64,000 nt of DNA from Ulota crispa (taxonomy: Eukaryota > Streptophyta > Bryopsida > Orthotrichales > Orthotrichaceae), in contig OY987243.1 in NCBI GenBank assembly GCA_963920765.1, positions 12,276,001-12,340,000 of the forward strand, read 5' to 3'. Each line of letters opens with the position of its first letter. The stretch's first letter is position 1. Made by a program: the position numbers and the translations under genes. The notes under the pieces were generated by a model. The model made no database searches and was not told the origin of the DNA. It saw only the letters and a program-made list of their open reading frames with translations. Positions 34,368 to 49,300 of the stretch are shown here, piece after piece.

Positions 34368-37300
34368 ATGAGGCGAGGAGGCCATGGTTTCAAATTCCAA
34401 GCACCATGGCGGCGGCATGACGATCCCACTCAGGTAGGTCATAAGGCCTAACAATGCAGAAGCTTTGTGGAATTTGGCATTGTAGTCCATTTGAAAGAAG
34501 CTCTCAACAGTCTATGCTCAAATCCAAAGCAATAATGAGAGTACTTTGAGAGTCTCTAGTCTTTTGACATCTTCTTTACTTACTTCTAACTGGTCGGAGT
34601 TCAAGAACTGTGACAAAAGAGGCGTCGATCTTATCAATCACTGCAATAAATCTTCGGATGAGTAATCAAAAAGCTGCATGTTGCCGTTGCACACCATTCT
34701 CGAGAGAGGTTGATTGAGTCTAAATGAATTTTCATCCAAATCCTCTCATGTTTTGATCTTCTTACATGCTGGCAGTTGAAGAGGAAGAATTTTGCACTCT
34801 CTTCTGGATGTTTTGAAGAATGTTTATGTATCCCGAGGTTTTGCAGTTCCTTTTATGGGGCATTCCGGGTACTCAGGGTATGGTGCGTCTTGTGGATCAT
34901 GGATGGTAGTGCCGTTCAATATCTTTGAATCTGAGAGAACGGAGTTGTGGTTTAGAGCAATGTTTCTGTATTAAACCTAAGTGGTAAACAGATACTAATT
35001 CGAGAATGTTCAATCTTTTCAACATTGGGATTAGGGTTAGCGCTTAGGAAAAGAATAATCTATTGTATGGCTTTGAGCTCACAAATCCTTTGCGTTGTTT
35101 TCAGCCTGTACGACTTTGAGCTTTTATGGCTTTTACATGCAATATGCAAGTGTTGTTTTTGGATTTGTTTACCTAAGTTGAGCAGACCTGCCTTGGCGGG
35201 GGAAGTTTGCTTGTTTTGAGCTGAACGGATGTGTACAGATGTGGATGTGATACCCTAACCCTAGAATGAGAGTCTAGAAGTTTTCTATTGACTTTGTTTA
35301 AGGCTAGCTAAGTTGTTGTGTGCAGACTTCCATTCCTTCTGAACAGGTGGAAGGGCTTGGGTTCAGAAGGCTGGTGGCGCTTGCTGCGTTGACCATAGCC
35401 ATCTCAGTTGTCATGCTTCAATGGCAACGTCATGAGCCCACCAAGCATGACCTTGGGGCAAGCAAGCCAGGTTTTCTGTTTCCCTTGTATGGCTACTCGT
35501 ACAGACAGTTTTGGAACGCCAGCATAGACTCGGAAGGGACGCTGTGGCGTGGACACAGAGGAGCAGCTCACCACAGGGCCCTACAGCAAATTGACGAGGA
35601 CTCTGGTCCATTTTTTGAACTAAGGTTAATAAGCATGGTTTCTACCCCCGTTGAGGTGTAACTTGAATTTCCCTCTATCTGAATTTTTTTATTGCTTCTA
35701 TCCTTTGGATGTCGATGCAAAATGGGATTTCAAAGTCAAAATTTTCTATTACTAGGTTTTATCATGATAAAACAAATTTTGCTATAGACGTAAACTTTCA
35801 GAGCAAAGATAATGCTTTGAATGCTATGCCGTCATAATCATGCATGCGTGTTTGAAGTTCCTCACTCTTAGAGATCTTGCTTGCTGCAAAACACTTGCAA
35901 TGGCCACCACCGGCACCTCACTTTCGAAAGGTGAAGAAAAGTGGACAAGAAAACGAGGTCCTTCAAACCGAGTTATCAAGCTATTTTACCAAGTGACTTG
36001 AAGAAAATCTTCGCAGGCAATCATGTGGTTGCAGCATTGGAGACATCACGTTGTGACCTTGCAATTTGGTTTTGTCTGTTTGTTCGCTTTTTTGCATGGG
36101 GTATTCAGTGGGAGAGTGAGGGAGCAACAACCTAGTTTTTTCCAGATTTTCTACCCAGTTAGATAAGCAACCGGTTATCTTGGATACATTCTGAGTTCAA
36201 GTGATTCACGATGCCTGTTGTCTTAACTTTGAATCCCCCTAAGAAGAGCAGGAGAAATTTGTTCATGATGAGAGTTTTGTGGTGTTCAGCATTGCCATGT
36301 TATTTTTCAGCGGCATTTTGATGGATGGTGGTGTTATTTTTTTCCTTATGCAAATGTGCCACAGGAAAGGCTTTTATATTACAATGAAACTGGGTATTCC
36401 TCCCAAAGAGTTTAACTTCCGCATTGACACTGGAAGTCGGAGCACGTGGGTAATTTGCAAAATACCTCGCCGTGTTTCAAGCTTCCGTGTTCTGGTAAGT
36501 GCCTTTGTCTCGCTGTTTCTACTTGCAATTCTGTTTATCTATGCAAAGTGATAACAAAGGTTACTCAGTGAGTTTCCACTTACCATCTGGTGTCATTGAA
36601 GTTGTATGGATTGGTTGTCTACGTAACTTCCAAAAAAGATGGTGCAAAAATCAAGGATTCAAGGGAACACATCTCAATTTTCTTTTGCTCAAGAAGTATA
36701 AAAACAAATTTGAAACATGGAGGATTCTGTAGTTCCTATGGAAGGGGGCTTCAAAGAGCAAAGAGAATTGGTTTTGTTGTGAAGACAATTTGCTTGCAAA
36801 ATCATTGATTTTTTGCAAGAGAAAACCAACTTCTTTTCTCAAGCAAAAATCTTGTTGTTTTTCTTTTCACATCGGAGGATTTGAAAGCTTGTAGAAAAAC
36901 GCGCATTTTTCTGAAGGTGTTTCTGCAGGAGAAAACAAAGGTCGTCTGCACGTATCAGAAGTCTTCTTGTGAGAAATCAAAATGGTTTTATGCACCGAGC
37001 AAAGTGCACAAACGTGTTACGCATGGATTCTCTTACGTGAGAAAATAAGGAAGCTATGGTGAAACATCAAACGTCATGAAATCTCTTTCTCTTTGCAAAA
37101 GGGGTTGGAGGGGAAAGTTGATTCAATTGCAAAAAGTTCAATGACTGGAAACCTGCCAATTGAGAGGTGCTACGCAAGTGCAAGCATATTCTCTTTTGCA
37201 TGTGATCACCTACATGTTAATAAGACAAGTAACACCATATTCATTAAATTGGGAAACCCAGATTCCCAAGTTGTACTTCACTTTAAGCCTGGAACTCGGT

Positions 37301-40300
37301 TTAAGTTGGTCAACTTAAACCTTGTTATTGGCCAAAATGTTCACAAATTCCCAATTTAACGAATATGGTGTTAAGTTCGGTAAAGATGTAACAACGTATG
37401 TTTTATGATAGCATGGGGTTGTAGAAGCTATTATACAATGGTGATATAGAAGCTCTTATAGAAAGAGATTGTCACCAAGTTAAGAGAAAGTTCTTCAAAA
37501 GATACTACAGGGGTGCTTCTAAACGTGAAGAAAAGTGTGATGATGGCAATAATTGGGAGAGGGATTACTCTCAATAGTACAGCAAGGATGTTGCATAGAA
37601 ATCAAGGGACAGAAGTCTAAAATCCTGTCTCCAGTTTTTTTCACTTTCTTTCTTGTATTGGAAATATGAATGAATGCAGGGACCCAATGGAATGTATGAG
37701 GCTAAGCGCGGATCAACCATGAAGTGCTTAGGAGACACGGCTGATTTATGCGCTGAGCTTCAAGACCAGAGCAAGGAAAAGTGCATTCGCCTTAATCAGT
37801 ATGACTGCTTGTTCCGCTTCCAGTATGCGGACTTGACAACCAGTATGGGAGTTTTTGTTACAGGCATCATGACTTTGCCCTTGCAGGACAAGAGTGAAGT
37901 GGATGTCCACGCCTATTTTGGGTACTTTATTTCATCCTTTCTTTCTCATTGTGTTGTTTCTTTCTCATGTAATGTTCCTTGATTGCATTCTGCTGCATTA
38001 TAGATTGTGCAAGGTACAGTGATGCTTGGATATGGTCAACCTTTGTAAGAGAAACAATTGGATAACAAAGTCCTATTCTTTTTTTGTGTGTTTTGGGCCT
38101 AGTTAACACCTAAAACTGATCCGTGCTTAGGTGCTCAAATGGCTTGAAACTAACCTCTCTCATTAAAATGATCAACATTAAGCTCAAAATTTTAGACTTT
38201 TGTAAGAACACTCAATGTAGGGTCGACAAATTTGTAGTTGCGATTTTACTTTAGGTGTACATTTTTTATTGGCCATCCAAAATGATATCTTCCACTTTAT
38301 GAGTTCCTTGAGCAATTTGAAGTTCTTGTGGAGCATGAAGGTGGCTACATGCCTCATAAATTTCACAATTACGCAATGCTTAAAACATAAAAAAAACAAT
38401 TTGAAAGAGAGGAATTGTTTTGTTGAAATTGTTATTACATTGAGGAAATTTCAGAGAAGTGATCATTGTAGTAATAAATTTCAATATCAAAAACCATATG
38501 GTGTAAACCTAAAACATCTTGTGGAGTACTTGCCAAAGTAATTTTTTTATAAAACAAGCACTAAAATGAAAATTATTACATAGACATGGGTAGTTGATTG
38601 CCAATCTTGCCCATTGATTGAGCCATTGTAAAGCGCGTTTGAACAATTTGTGGGCAATGCCCTCCTTTGATCCTTGAGTTTCTATTTGTTTTTAAGAATG
38701 CCCAAGTTGACACCTAAAGCACATAATTATGGTAATGTATCTCATTCAAGAATCTTTCATTCCACATTTGTTTACAAAGAATGCAAGTTCTTCAATATGA
38801 GCACAAACATCTTTTTTTCCCTAATCTTGTCTCAAGCATTTACATAAGAAATGCTTGTTTGAATATCCAAAATGTTCAAAGTGGGCTTCATGGTCATTTA
38901 CAAGTTAAATGGAGTGTTTGTGTACAATTAGTGCTTGAGTATGATCAAGGCCTTTTTCTTGTCTAAGGCATTTACCTTGTCTAAGCATCACTATAGCATA
39001 ATCATGGCAAACTTCAAAGCCATCAAGCAAAGATACATTGATGATACAAGAGCTTCAAAGATGGCCTTGAGATCTTACTTCATATGAAGCAATTGATTTT
39101 CACAACCTAGTTTAGTTCTTTAGTGGTATTGGTAAGATCCCTCAGACACCCCTAACTATTAAGGATACACTAATGATGCAAGAGTTGCAAGATGACCTTA
39201 TAAAGATCTTACTTCATATGAAGCAACAAGTCTTCAATGACTTGATTGAGTACTTTAGTGGTACCGGTAAGATTCCTTGGAGAACCCTATCGACAACCTT
39301 ATTAGGGTTTAGGAAGAGTTGGTTATCAACACAAAGTAAGCTTGTTGAAATGGCAAAAAAATCTAAATTAAGATTTGAATTTAATAGATAAATGATTGAT
39401 AAAATATAACAAAAGTTTGAAGTCTAGTACATTATTATACAAATGAACAAAGATATTTGGTGCATGCTTGAGAATAATTGGTTGAAAAAGGAAAATGCCA
39501 AAACTTAGGCAACAAAGCAAAATGTTTCCTTCCAAATGGTGGACATAATTCTCTAAAAGGTTGTGCATGCTGCAATTTGCATTGGTGAAGATAGACAACC
39601 TTAATCCATAAATAGCATTTTAGGTTTTGGTGAGAGAACTCTTATCATAGAAAAAAAAAGAAAAAAAAGGTAGTAAGTATAGAGATGAGGCATGCATGGC
39701 ATGACCAATCACAATAAATAAATAGCCACATGAGGAATCTATTGGAGTCTTGGGACAAGAATTAAATCACTGCAAGAAAATAGTGTCCAAACTCCAAAGT
39801 GACATGTCCAAATTGACTAAACTTGTCTGAATTGACAAAATAATGTCCAAATTGACACATTTGAATCTACAAAAAATGACCAAATTGATAGCGTTTTCTT
39901 GTAGCAAATGATTCTTCAATCCTCTCATGTGCACATTGCAATCAGACATGAAAAACTTTGTTGTTGCAAATAAGTACAAAGAATGACATGTATTGAGTTA
40001 AATTGAAGGACCCCATCCAAGGTTACCACAACCAAGTCGTCTTCTTGCACAAAGAATTTCTTTGTGAACACTAAGCCCCTTGGATTGGGTGTGGATTTTA
40101 AAGGTTAATCTCAAAGGTTTTGGTCTCTTATAATCAAAAAAGAATAGCTAACAATGCTATCTCAAAGGTTGTGGCATAGACAATGGCAAGTGCTTCCATG
40201 CACTTAATTAGAATTAGAATGTACGGTGTAATTGCAAAAAAATTGTAATATTCATCAATTTGGGGAAAAGACTTGACTTTAGGACTTTCAGATTTTGCAT

Positions 40301-43300
40301 TCTTTAAGGAATTTTTTGTGAATAAACATTTAAGGACGTCAAACTCAAGTGTCCTGAAATCAAGTTTCCTCCAAATTAATAAAAAGCTTTTAAAAGGTTA
40401 GTTTTGGTATACACCTTGGAATTTGTAGAGATCACAAATAGGAAGGGAGAAGATTCAAGAACAATTTTATCTTGTATAAGATAAAATTTTAGGGGTCAAA
40501 TGGTGAAAATAGTATGATGTTGTGATTGTTTCAATGCATCCACCAAGAGCGCATCTGCAATGTTAAAGGTCATTCTATTTAGGCTTAAATTAAATTTGTA
40601 TGGCTATATTCTGGATGAGTGTGAGGTTTTATGAGAATGATAAAAAGGCAAAGAATATATTCATCATTATTGCAAATATTAAATACTCTCCATGGATATA
40701 AATCATCGTGTGTAGATACAAATTGCATGATGCTATTTGGTGAGCGTAAAATGGTGAGCCATGAGTGGGGATTCAAGATCCTATGAGCACAAATGGGTTC
40801 TCAACTCAAAATCAACAAAATGATCATAAAAGAAAAAAGGTTTTCAAGAGATGGTAGTTTAAAATGCATACTTATAAAGCCCCACGTACACGGTTATATG
40901 TGGAATTTATCATTTTGACCAAAAATCCCTGCTCTTTGCTCATGGCTCAAAGATTCCCGCTCATGAAACATCATTCTCCAATACAAATCATGATACAAAA
41001 CTGTGTTCCACAAACTTAGAGTATATGTGCAGCTAGAATGCAAATCAATTACATGATGCAAATACAATTGTTCCTTTTGAATCCACCACTAGGAAACAAA
41101 ATCCAAATCAATACTACTTTGATGATTTGTGCATTTAGATTTGGACGTTTTGAACAACATTGTGTTGATTAACCCCTAAAGGCCCAAGCCTTTTTTTTTG
41201 TGAAAGTCATTGAAAACTGCCACTTTTAGGGGAATGAATAGAAAAGTAGGAAACAAGGTTTTTTTTTGGAAATCCAACTATAGGGTCTTGTTCTAGACTA
41301 TGGGAAGTACTTGTGGGAAAAAATCAGCTTATGATAGATAGTGAGGAGTGAGATATTGACATTTGAAGTGAAAAAAAACGTTTTTTTCCTTACTGCCCAA
41401 ATATTTCAGAAGCTTTTGACCACTTTTATATCAAAAAAATTGCTCTACGCAAAGTTGAGGTGGATTTTTTCCTTATAGAAGATCAAGTTAGGAATGTGTG
41501 GGAGAATTCTCAAATGAATTGGAGGTGTGAATCATACTTTGTAAAATGCTGCAATGCCAAAAGGTCATGGAATTTTCATATACATGCACTAGGTGAAATT
41601 GGAAGCTTTATGTAACTTACACTCATAAATTTAAATCACATTGATCAAAACTGAAAACAAGGGGTTCTTAGCCTACTACAACTTCAAGATAAAACTAACC
41701 AAAAAATAAATACTCAAAGTGCTCAATAAACTAAAGCACCAAATTTTATAAGGGGAAAAATGAATGGAGGTTTGGGAGTCCCCCAAGATGGGCACCTTCC
41801 ACTCCACTCCCCTTTGCCCAAGTGTTCACACCTTGTGCCCACAAGGGCTGACCTTCTTTGGAGTCAACACCCCATTACAAAGCCGAGGCCTTGTCCAAAC
41901 TACCCCTTCTTGCCTAGTTTTAGAAAATTCTTGATAACTTCTTCATCAAATGTTGAAATGAAGAAAAAATTAGATACCTGCGTAAGTCTTGGAATTTCCC
42001 ACCTTCTGTAAAAGTTTCAATCCGTAAAAGTTTCAAATAATCACACATACTAGTTTAGCTGTAGGTACATGCCCAAAATCCATTTGTCTCCCAAGAGGAT
42101 AATTGGGTCTTTAGGGGTTAAGACATGTATGTGTTGATTATGACCACTATATTTGGATCATATTTTCAATAAATGATGCATGTTTGTAGTTTGTTTATTT
42201 TTTTGTTTCTTTTTTTGCTAGATGTGCAACGCAAAGGCATGACCCCCCTGAACCTGTTCCAACTATTTCTGATGGTGTCATTGGTTTGGGTAATTGCAAA
42301 TCAACTCTTGCATACCAGTGGTTTGAAAACAATCTTATCAGCCAAAATGTGATTAGTTTTTGTATAGCAAAAACCATGGATCCTGTAATAGAAAGAGCCA
42401 AAATAGGTTATGTTGCTGTTGGGATAGACTTCAATGAGAAGTTTGAAGAAGGCAACTCGGCTTATCTGGCTTGGGCACCACTAGTTCAACATTATAGAAA
42501 GTGAGAGTCTTGCCTTAATAACATTTAAACACAATTCTTGCTTTTAACTTATAGTTAGTTTTTATTTTTCTATGAAGTATAGTGCATGATACTTATATTC
42601 CACTATATTGTCCCAAGAAGAAATCCAAATGTGCAGCACATGTGTCCACTAGTTCAAATGCAATTCCACCAAAATGAAGATTAGAATGTAAAATTTGTCC
42701 TGGTGGTCTTGGATTTTTGAACTATTTTATTTTTTGAAAAAGCAATTGACTAGCCACTCAACATTTACACTAGAAGAAATACATGCCATAAACAATTGTC
42801 ACAAATTTTCATGACTATGTCACAATAATTGCCTTACAACCGCATAAACAACTGCACAACAATTGCACAACTACAATCTAGTCGTGTAATTATTGTACAG
42901 TTGTTATGCAGTTGTTTGTGCAATTGTAAGGTAGTTATTGTGACCTAGTCATGAAAATTTGTAGCAATCGTTTATGGCAGGTTTTTCTTCTAGTGAATTA
43001 GAAGTTGTTGGTTAGAAGGATCATGCACACCATACAAGTTTTGAATTTAACTTATGTCAACAACATATTTAACTAAATATGGGGTGCTCACTTAATTCTA
43101 AATATTGAATGTACAAACAAAGAGAAATCTCTTGATGTTGGGTTGCTTAGGTCACTTGATGTTTTGCAAAGATTTTTCACTATTTTGAATACAATGTGTG
43201 CAATTGTTTTGGAAAATCTCTCAGTGTTTGCATATGGGTGATTTTTTTCAACTTTGTATAGTCCAAAGTAAGTTAAATATGTCATATTTTCTATGTCTCC

Positions 43301-46300
43301 AAACATTTTGGACGTTTTCCAATACTTTGCACTTTGCTTTTTTTCCAAAGTTTTGTATATCTTCTCAATTAGGTGTATTTCTAAGCATTTTGCAAATTTC
43401 TTTGGATGTCTTGCAGGTACTTCAAAGTTTTTTGTAAATGGAAGCAATTCTTGAGTTGTTGCTTATGGATACATGATAGTCTATATTTTACTAACATGGC
43501 ATATTGGCATATATATAATATTTATGCAATTATGGACTTGCTATGTTTGTGACTGTTTAGAAAGATTCCCAAATGTTTCAGTTGGTTGTATATATCTCTT
43601 GATGTTTTACATGCATCTCATGACTGCATATATCATTACCAAAAAACAAATTTCAAATAAGCTATGTTTTAATTATTTGGATGTCTTGATTTGGACATTT
43701 TGAACAAACCTGTAAGGATTTAAACAAGTTTGTGTTAATTAGGACCACTTGTTTTGGGCCTTGTTTTCATGAGATATACTTCCTTGATGTTTGGCTTGTA
43801 TCTCTCAACATTTTGCAAACCAATAAAAGTTAAAGTGTAATTTTCAATTGTTGTTTACAAACTTTGGATAATCCTAAGGTGGCTAAGGAAATTGATACAT
43901 GTACCACCCCTTCTTGACTATTCTACTAGTCACATCCTACTATATATGGTCAATATTTACAATATTAAAATTGGTGTGGACCACAAGAAAAACATCACTA
44001 ATTTGAAAATATAACTTGACATAAAAGTTGCAATTTTAATGTTGTTTTTTAGCTTTAGATTCTGCTTATAGTATAAATTAAAAATAAATAAATTATGTTT
44101 AGTTTAATTCATATTATTTTAAATTGGTACTATGAATATGATTTAAACCTAAAAAATAAATTTAAAATCGCATCTTCTATGACAAGTTGTATTTTCAAAT
44201 TAGTGATGTGTTTCTTTTGGTCCACACCTATTTAATATTATAAATATTGACCATATATAGTAGGGTGTGGTAGTATAATCAAGAAGGGGTGGTACATGCA
44301 TCAATTCCTAATTACCAAATATGTTTGTAATGAGTAACTATTTTTCTAAGAGACCTTGTTTTGTTGTGGGTACAGTGCACTTTGCGCTTATCCAATAAAC
44401 CTATTATGTATCACATTTCTAGGCAATATTGTTAGGCCTCAAGCAAATAGAGTTCCAATGTTGGTTGACACTGGCAGTGAAAGGACTTATCTAGAAGGTG
44501 AATTGTATAATCCTCTATTAAAAATGGTGCGTACCATGCATATTTTGAATCAAACTCTTGAGCATTTCTAAATGATAATTACATGTTGTTTTTTTTTTTT
44601 TCAATATATTCATGTAATTGTTTTAATTATTTTTTTCAATTCAGTGTATGGAGGTTGCAACTTTTTATAGTATAAGATGTTTTCTATGGAGTTTATGTGG
44701 TGAGGAGTACATTCCAACTCAAATTCTAGTAAAAAACGTGGGGAGCAGCTTGCATTATATGCCTCTACCAAAGGTTATGTTGAAGTGGGTGAAAGCCATG
44801 AATTTAATCCAAGTATACACCGATTATGTTGGACGCCTCCTTCAAGGTCCATCAAAAATGATGAGGCATGTATTTTCTATACCAATATTACCATGCTAAT
44901 TTTATGCATACACTCTTTTATCTATTAGTATATCTTGCACACTCTAGGCCCTGGCTCTCTTAATTTCAATGTTTGTTCAAGTGACTTTTCACCCTCCTTT
45001 TTCTTATCAATTTTTTTCATTCCTCTCCTCCTTGCTTTGACACTACCCGCACTAGAAAACCAAGCTCAAATAAAGTGATTTTAACCCCTAAAGCCTTGGG
45101 GCCTTTATTTTGTCAAAACTCAAAAGACACTCAAACTGCCATTTCTATTGTAAAGAGTAAAAAAGTTTGAAAATTGGTCTTTTTGCATATCCAATAGTAG
45201 GGCCTTGTACTATAATAATATAAGAATGTGGAAAAAAAATTCTAAAACTTTGATTGCACAGATTGCAAGATATTTGCGTTTAAATTGTAAAAACTAAACT
45301 TTTTTGCACCGTACATGACTAGATTATTTGACTTTGAGCTTTTTTAACTTAAAATTTTTGCACCACAAAGTTTGAAGTTTTTATTTTTTATGGTGGAAAA
45401 TTGAGTTGAGGATCTTTGGAAAAAAATCAAAACAAAAAAAACTTAATTTTCATTCTTAATAATAACATTAGGTAGAAGAAAGTATGAGATTGAACAAAAA
45501 CTTAAATTGTTAATAACCTTGCATTGGAATTGAAACGCAATAATTCCAATGAAAAAATTGTTCTAGAAAGCAAACTTCACCCTTTCCAATAATGTTTTTT
45601 GAAGAAATGTTAAACTTGCTTTCAAAAATGTAGTTTATAAGTTATGTTTTCAAGAAGATGCTTGAATTGCCCAAAAAACAAGATTGTCCATGACTTTCTC
45701 ATAGCTAGTCCAAATGGAATGAATCAAAGCTTCAAATGTAAACAAAACTATAAACTATGAGAAAAAAGACTAAAAAAAATTCAAGTTTTTGTAAAAAAAA
45801 AAATTGCTCCTCAATCTCTCCAAATTTGTGTTTATCTAGGCAAAACTTTTGCTCGTATGCATAGATCAAAATAAAAATTATATTCCTCAAAAGTTAATGT
45901 GTTTTTCTATCTTCAAAAAAAGTTTCAAAAAATCAAGACAAATATTGAGGCCATAGGTACTTGCTCAAAATCCCATTTGTCCCTCAAGGGGACAACATGG
46001 CTTTAGGGGTAACTATCACAAACATATCCTAATCAACACAATTTTGTTTGAAATATCCAAATCAAGACATCCTAATCAATTAAGTGATGATGAATTTGGT
46101 CTCTTTTTCTCATAGTGTAAATACCAAACTTTGAGTGACAAGCAACTACTCAATGCTTGGCACCCAATGCTTTCTAATAGAGAATTTTGAACTTCTATTG
46201 TTGATAAAGAGTTTTGATAATTGCTTGACAAAAAGAGACACTTGAGGCTTTGTACACTAGATGCTTTGGTGTGTCCAAAAATAGGTTTGTAACTCATTTT

Positions 46301-49300
46301 GTGGGGTTCAAGTGGAAAAATATACATTTTGACTTTGATTCAAAATCATTCAAGCTCATTATACTCACAAACAACTGCATACATAGTGGCACATGCATAA
46401 ACAATTGGTTCACAACAACTGCATATATCCACATTGACTACATAATCACTCAATTAAGTCATTGTGGACACTTATATTCATTGTGGAATTACCATTTATG
46501 ACACATTTTTCTAGCCATGTATATGCAAGCTTATTTTGTATAATCAACTTCTAACCAAATTTGAAACTAAACAATATTTTTAAGAGCTAATAAAGGGGAG
46601 ACAAAACTTGTTGCAAATTTGAAGTGTGGGTTATAGCTCCACCATGCCTTTAACCTATTGTCAAGAGTAGTTGTCATTGCCAACATTTTTTTGGGTTTGG
46701 ATTGCTGTATTTGGGAACTTGAAAGCAATTCAACTCAAACAAGAGGATTAGTGATAGATTGGTGGTAGACCGGTGGTAGATTAGTGCTCAACTCATGTTG
46801 ATTTAAAGAATTTTGTAAGTGTGATTTGAAAAAACAAGTGAATCATTATTTACCACCAGCTTTTATTGTTTGATGCACTTGAAGTTGCAGCAGCTCTTTC
46901 TTATCATTCTCATCTTCCAAAATATGTAGATAGTTTTAAACTCAATGAAGGATTGGCTAGATTGGGAAGGATCTTTATGAGGAATGTATCCTTGGTCCCC
47001 CACCATATACTTTCTAGCATCTTACAATGTTTATCGATTGATTTGATTGCCTCAAGGGGTTTCCAACAAGTTGATTGCTTCAAGGGATTTTCATCTATGT
47101 AAGGAACTTTTTTTTTTAAGATTCACAAGGAGATGATCATGTTTATGAAGTAAATATATCAAGGCGTCTTTTGTGCATTAAAGGCAAGCCTACATGTTAT
47201 GTCTTCACAAACATGTGGTGATCTCTCCATGAATTGTGATGAAGATCTTCTCTAGAATAGTGTTAAAAAGTTTTTGGTAATTTCAAATTTATGGAAATTT
47301 TTAGGAGGGTTTCAAAGCTTGGTAGAATGTTTGTAGCAAAATCTAGTTTCTCAAGTGTCCTTTCTTGATAAGAGAAATACCTTGACATTGTAAATATGGT
47401 TCACATAGTGCCCCACATCCCACTAAAATCCAAGAATATGATTGGTGTAAAGCCAAAAGTTGGTACTTGGCACTTCACACTACATCTACAACCCTACATC
47501 TTGGTTCACTGCATTTTGCCTACAAGCTTTTTGAAAGAGCTAGTGCCAAAGAGGGTGGGACTTTATTCAAGGTTTGAGTATTGGACTCTTTTGCTAGGCC
47601 CCACTTTTAGCTCACGTCCCACCAACATTTTTTGCATAGAATATTCATGACTTTCTTTAGTACTCCTTTTTGTCAGACATAACCTAGTGAAGCTAAGATT
47701 TTGTTATAGGGTGAGACTTGCAAAGATGAGACATGAGTCAAAGTGAGAATTGCTTCTTGAGATGAGTGCTTCATTATAGTTGTTTATGTTTCCTCATGCA
47801 AGAAATCCCACATTTGTAGATTTTTGCATTAGGTAAGGGCGTAGAACTATATGGTTTTCTCATGAGGGAAACTTGGTCCAACTAGTGTGAGAAAATGTTC
47901 AACAACATTGCATAAACAAAAGCATAGTTTGCTAGAGGCTTGAAACACATAAATATTGTACATTTCTAATGAATATGACTCATGCTAATGTTTTGGATGA
48001 CCTCGGAATGAGAGAAGATGTGATAAGATCTGCAGGGCAAAGAAATATCACCAATGAATGATTTTCCGTTGATAATATTTTCCATTGAAGGAGAAGTGGA
48101 CGACTTTGGTGGTGATGTCATACTTGATTTGAATGTTCAACCGCATGGTTATTTAGATTGGAATGTAAGTCAATTCTTAAACCTTACTCTTCAAAACCCA
48201 ATCAGCCCATGTTTTTGCAACCCAATTTTTTGCAACTTGAGTAATTTTGCAACCCATATTCTTGCTATTCATGTTTTTGCAACCCATATTTTTTCTACTC
48301 ATGTTTTTTGCAACCTAAGTTTTTGCAACTTATAATTTTACAACCCATACATTTGCAACTCACATTTGCATACGTAATGGTTTTGCAAGCTTTTCTCTTG
48401 CAACTAGTCCTAGGTTCATAAAAGCTTTTGTTACAGTCCAATGTTTTTTGAGTATTATTGTTGGTTTTGGAAGTACTTTGTCCAAGTATTTGTACAATTT
48501 GCAATCATTTCTAAAATTGTTGAAGTGTGCAATTTTGTTGAGGTATAGAAACATAAACATGTGGAAGTATTTTGGAAAGGGGTTTTTAGTATAAAATTTT
48601 TTACCCAAAAAATAAGTATGTCAATAATAAATACAAAAAGGAACTCAAAATATCACTAGAATTAGTTGAGGAAATTTAAAATCTTTTTTAGATGGCATAT
48701 TGAATAAGTGATAGATTATTCAACATCCACACACAACAATCTACAATCAATCTTGATTGTGTTGATTTGGAAAATATTGAGAGATATGTAGATGCAAAGC
48801 ATCTAGAGCTACATGCAAAGAATTTAAAGATATATGCAAAGCTTCTAGAGAAACATGCAAAACCATGGGGAGATCCCTAGATATTTCAAGAGAGTAGAAA
48901 GTCCATATATATATATAGCTCATAAGCGGTGAACTTGGTTGACAATCAATTCCAATCCAAAATCATTAATGATTTTTGTGTAATCAAAACTAGAAATAAA
49001 ATGAGTTTTAGATTTCAAATTGTATGATCATATGCTGGCAATAGTATTTGTAAATAAAATCCTTCAAATGTAATCTAAACTTCAAAACCAACAATTGTCA
49101 TTCACATGTCAAGTCCAAATATTTCTCTCTATTGAGTAAGAAAATCATTTATACATCTATACTACTAAGTGGGAGGATTTCTCTAAGTGTGCCCTTTTCC
49201 AATTAAACCTTCTAGAAATTTTTGTTGATAAGTTGAAGCAATAAAAGGACGCCCAGATATAGAACACCAAGTGCCCTACAACCACCTACAACCACGTCCA

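Noticed and set aside
44648-44899. Open frame of 83 residues over exon 7 of copy 2
   Set aside because: It is in a different frame from the protease. The frame with REQLAL-like, LCW and RSIK residues is the one conserved with copy 1 and with the family.
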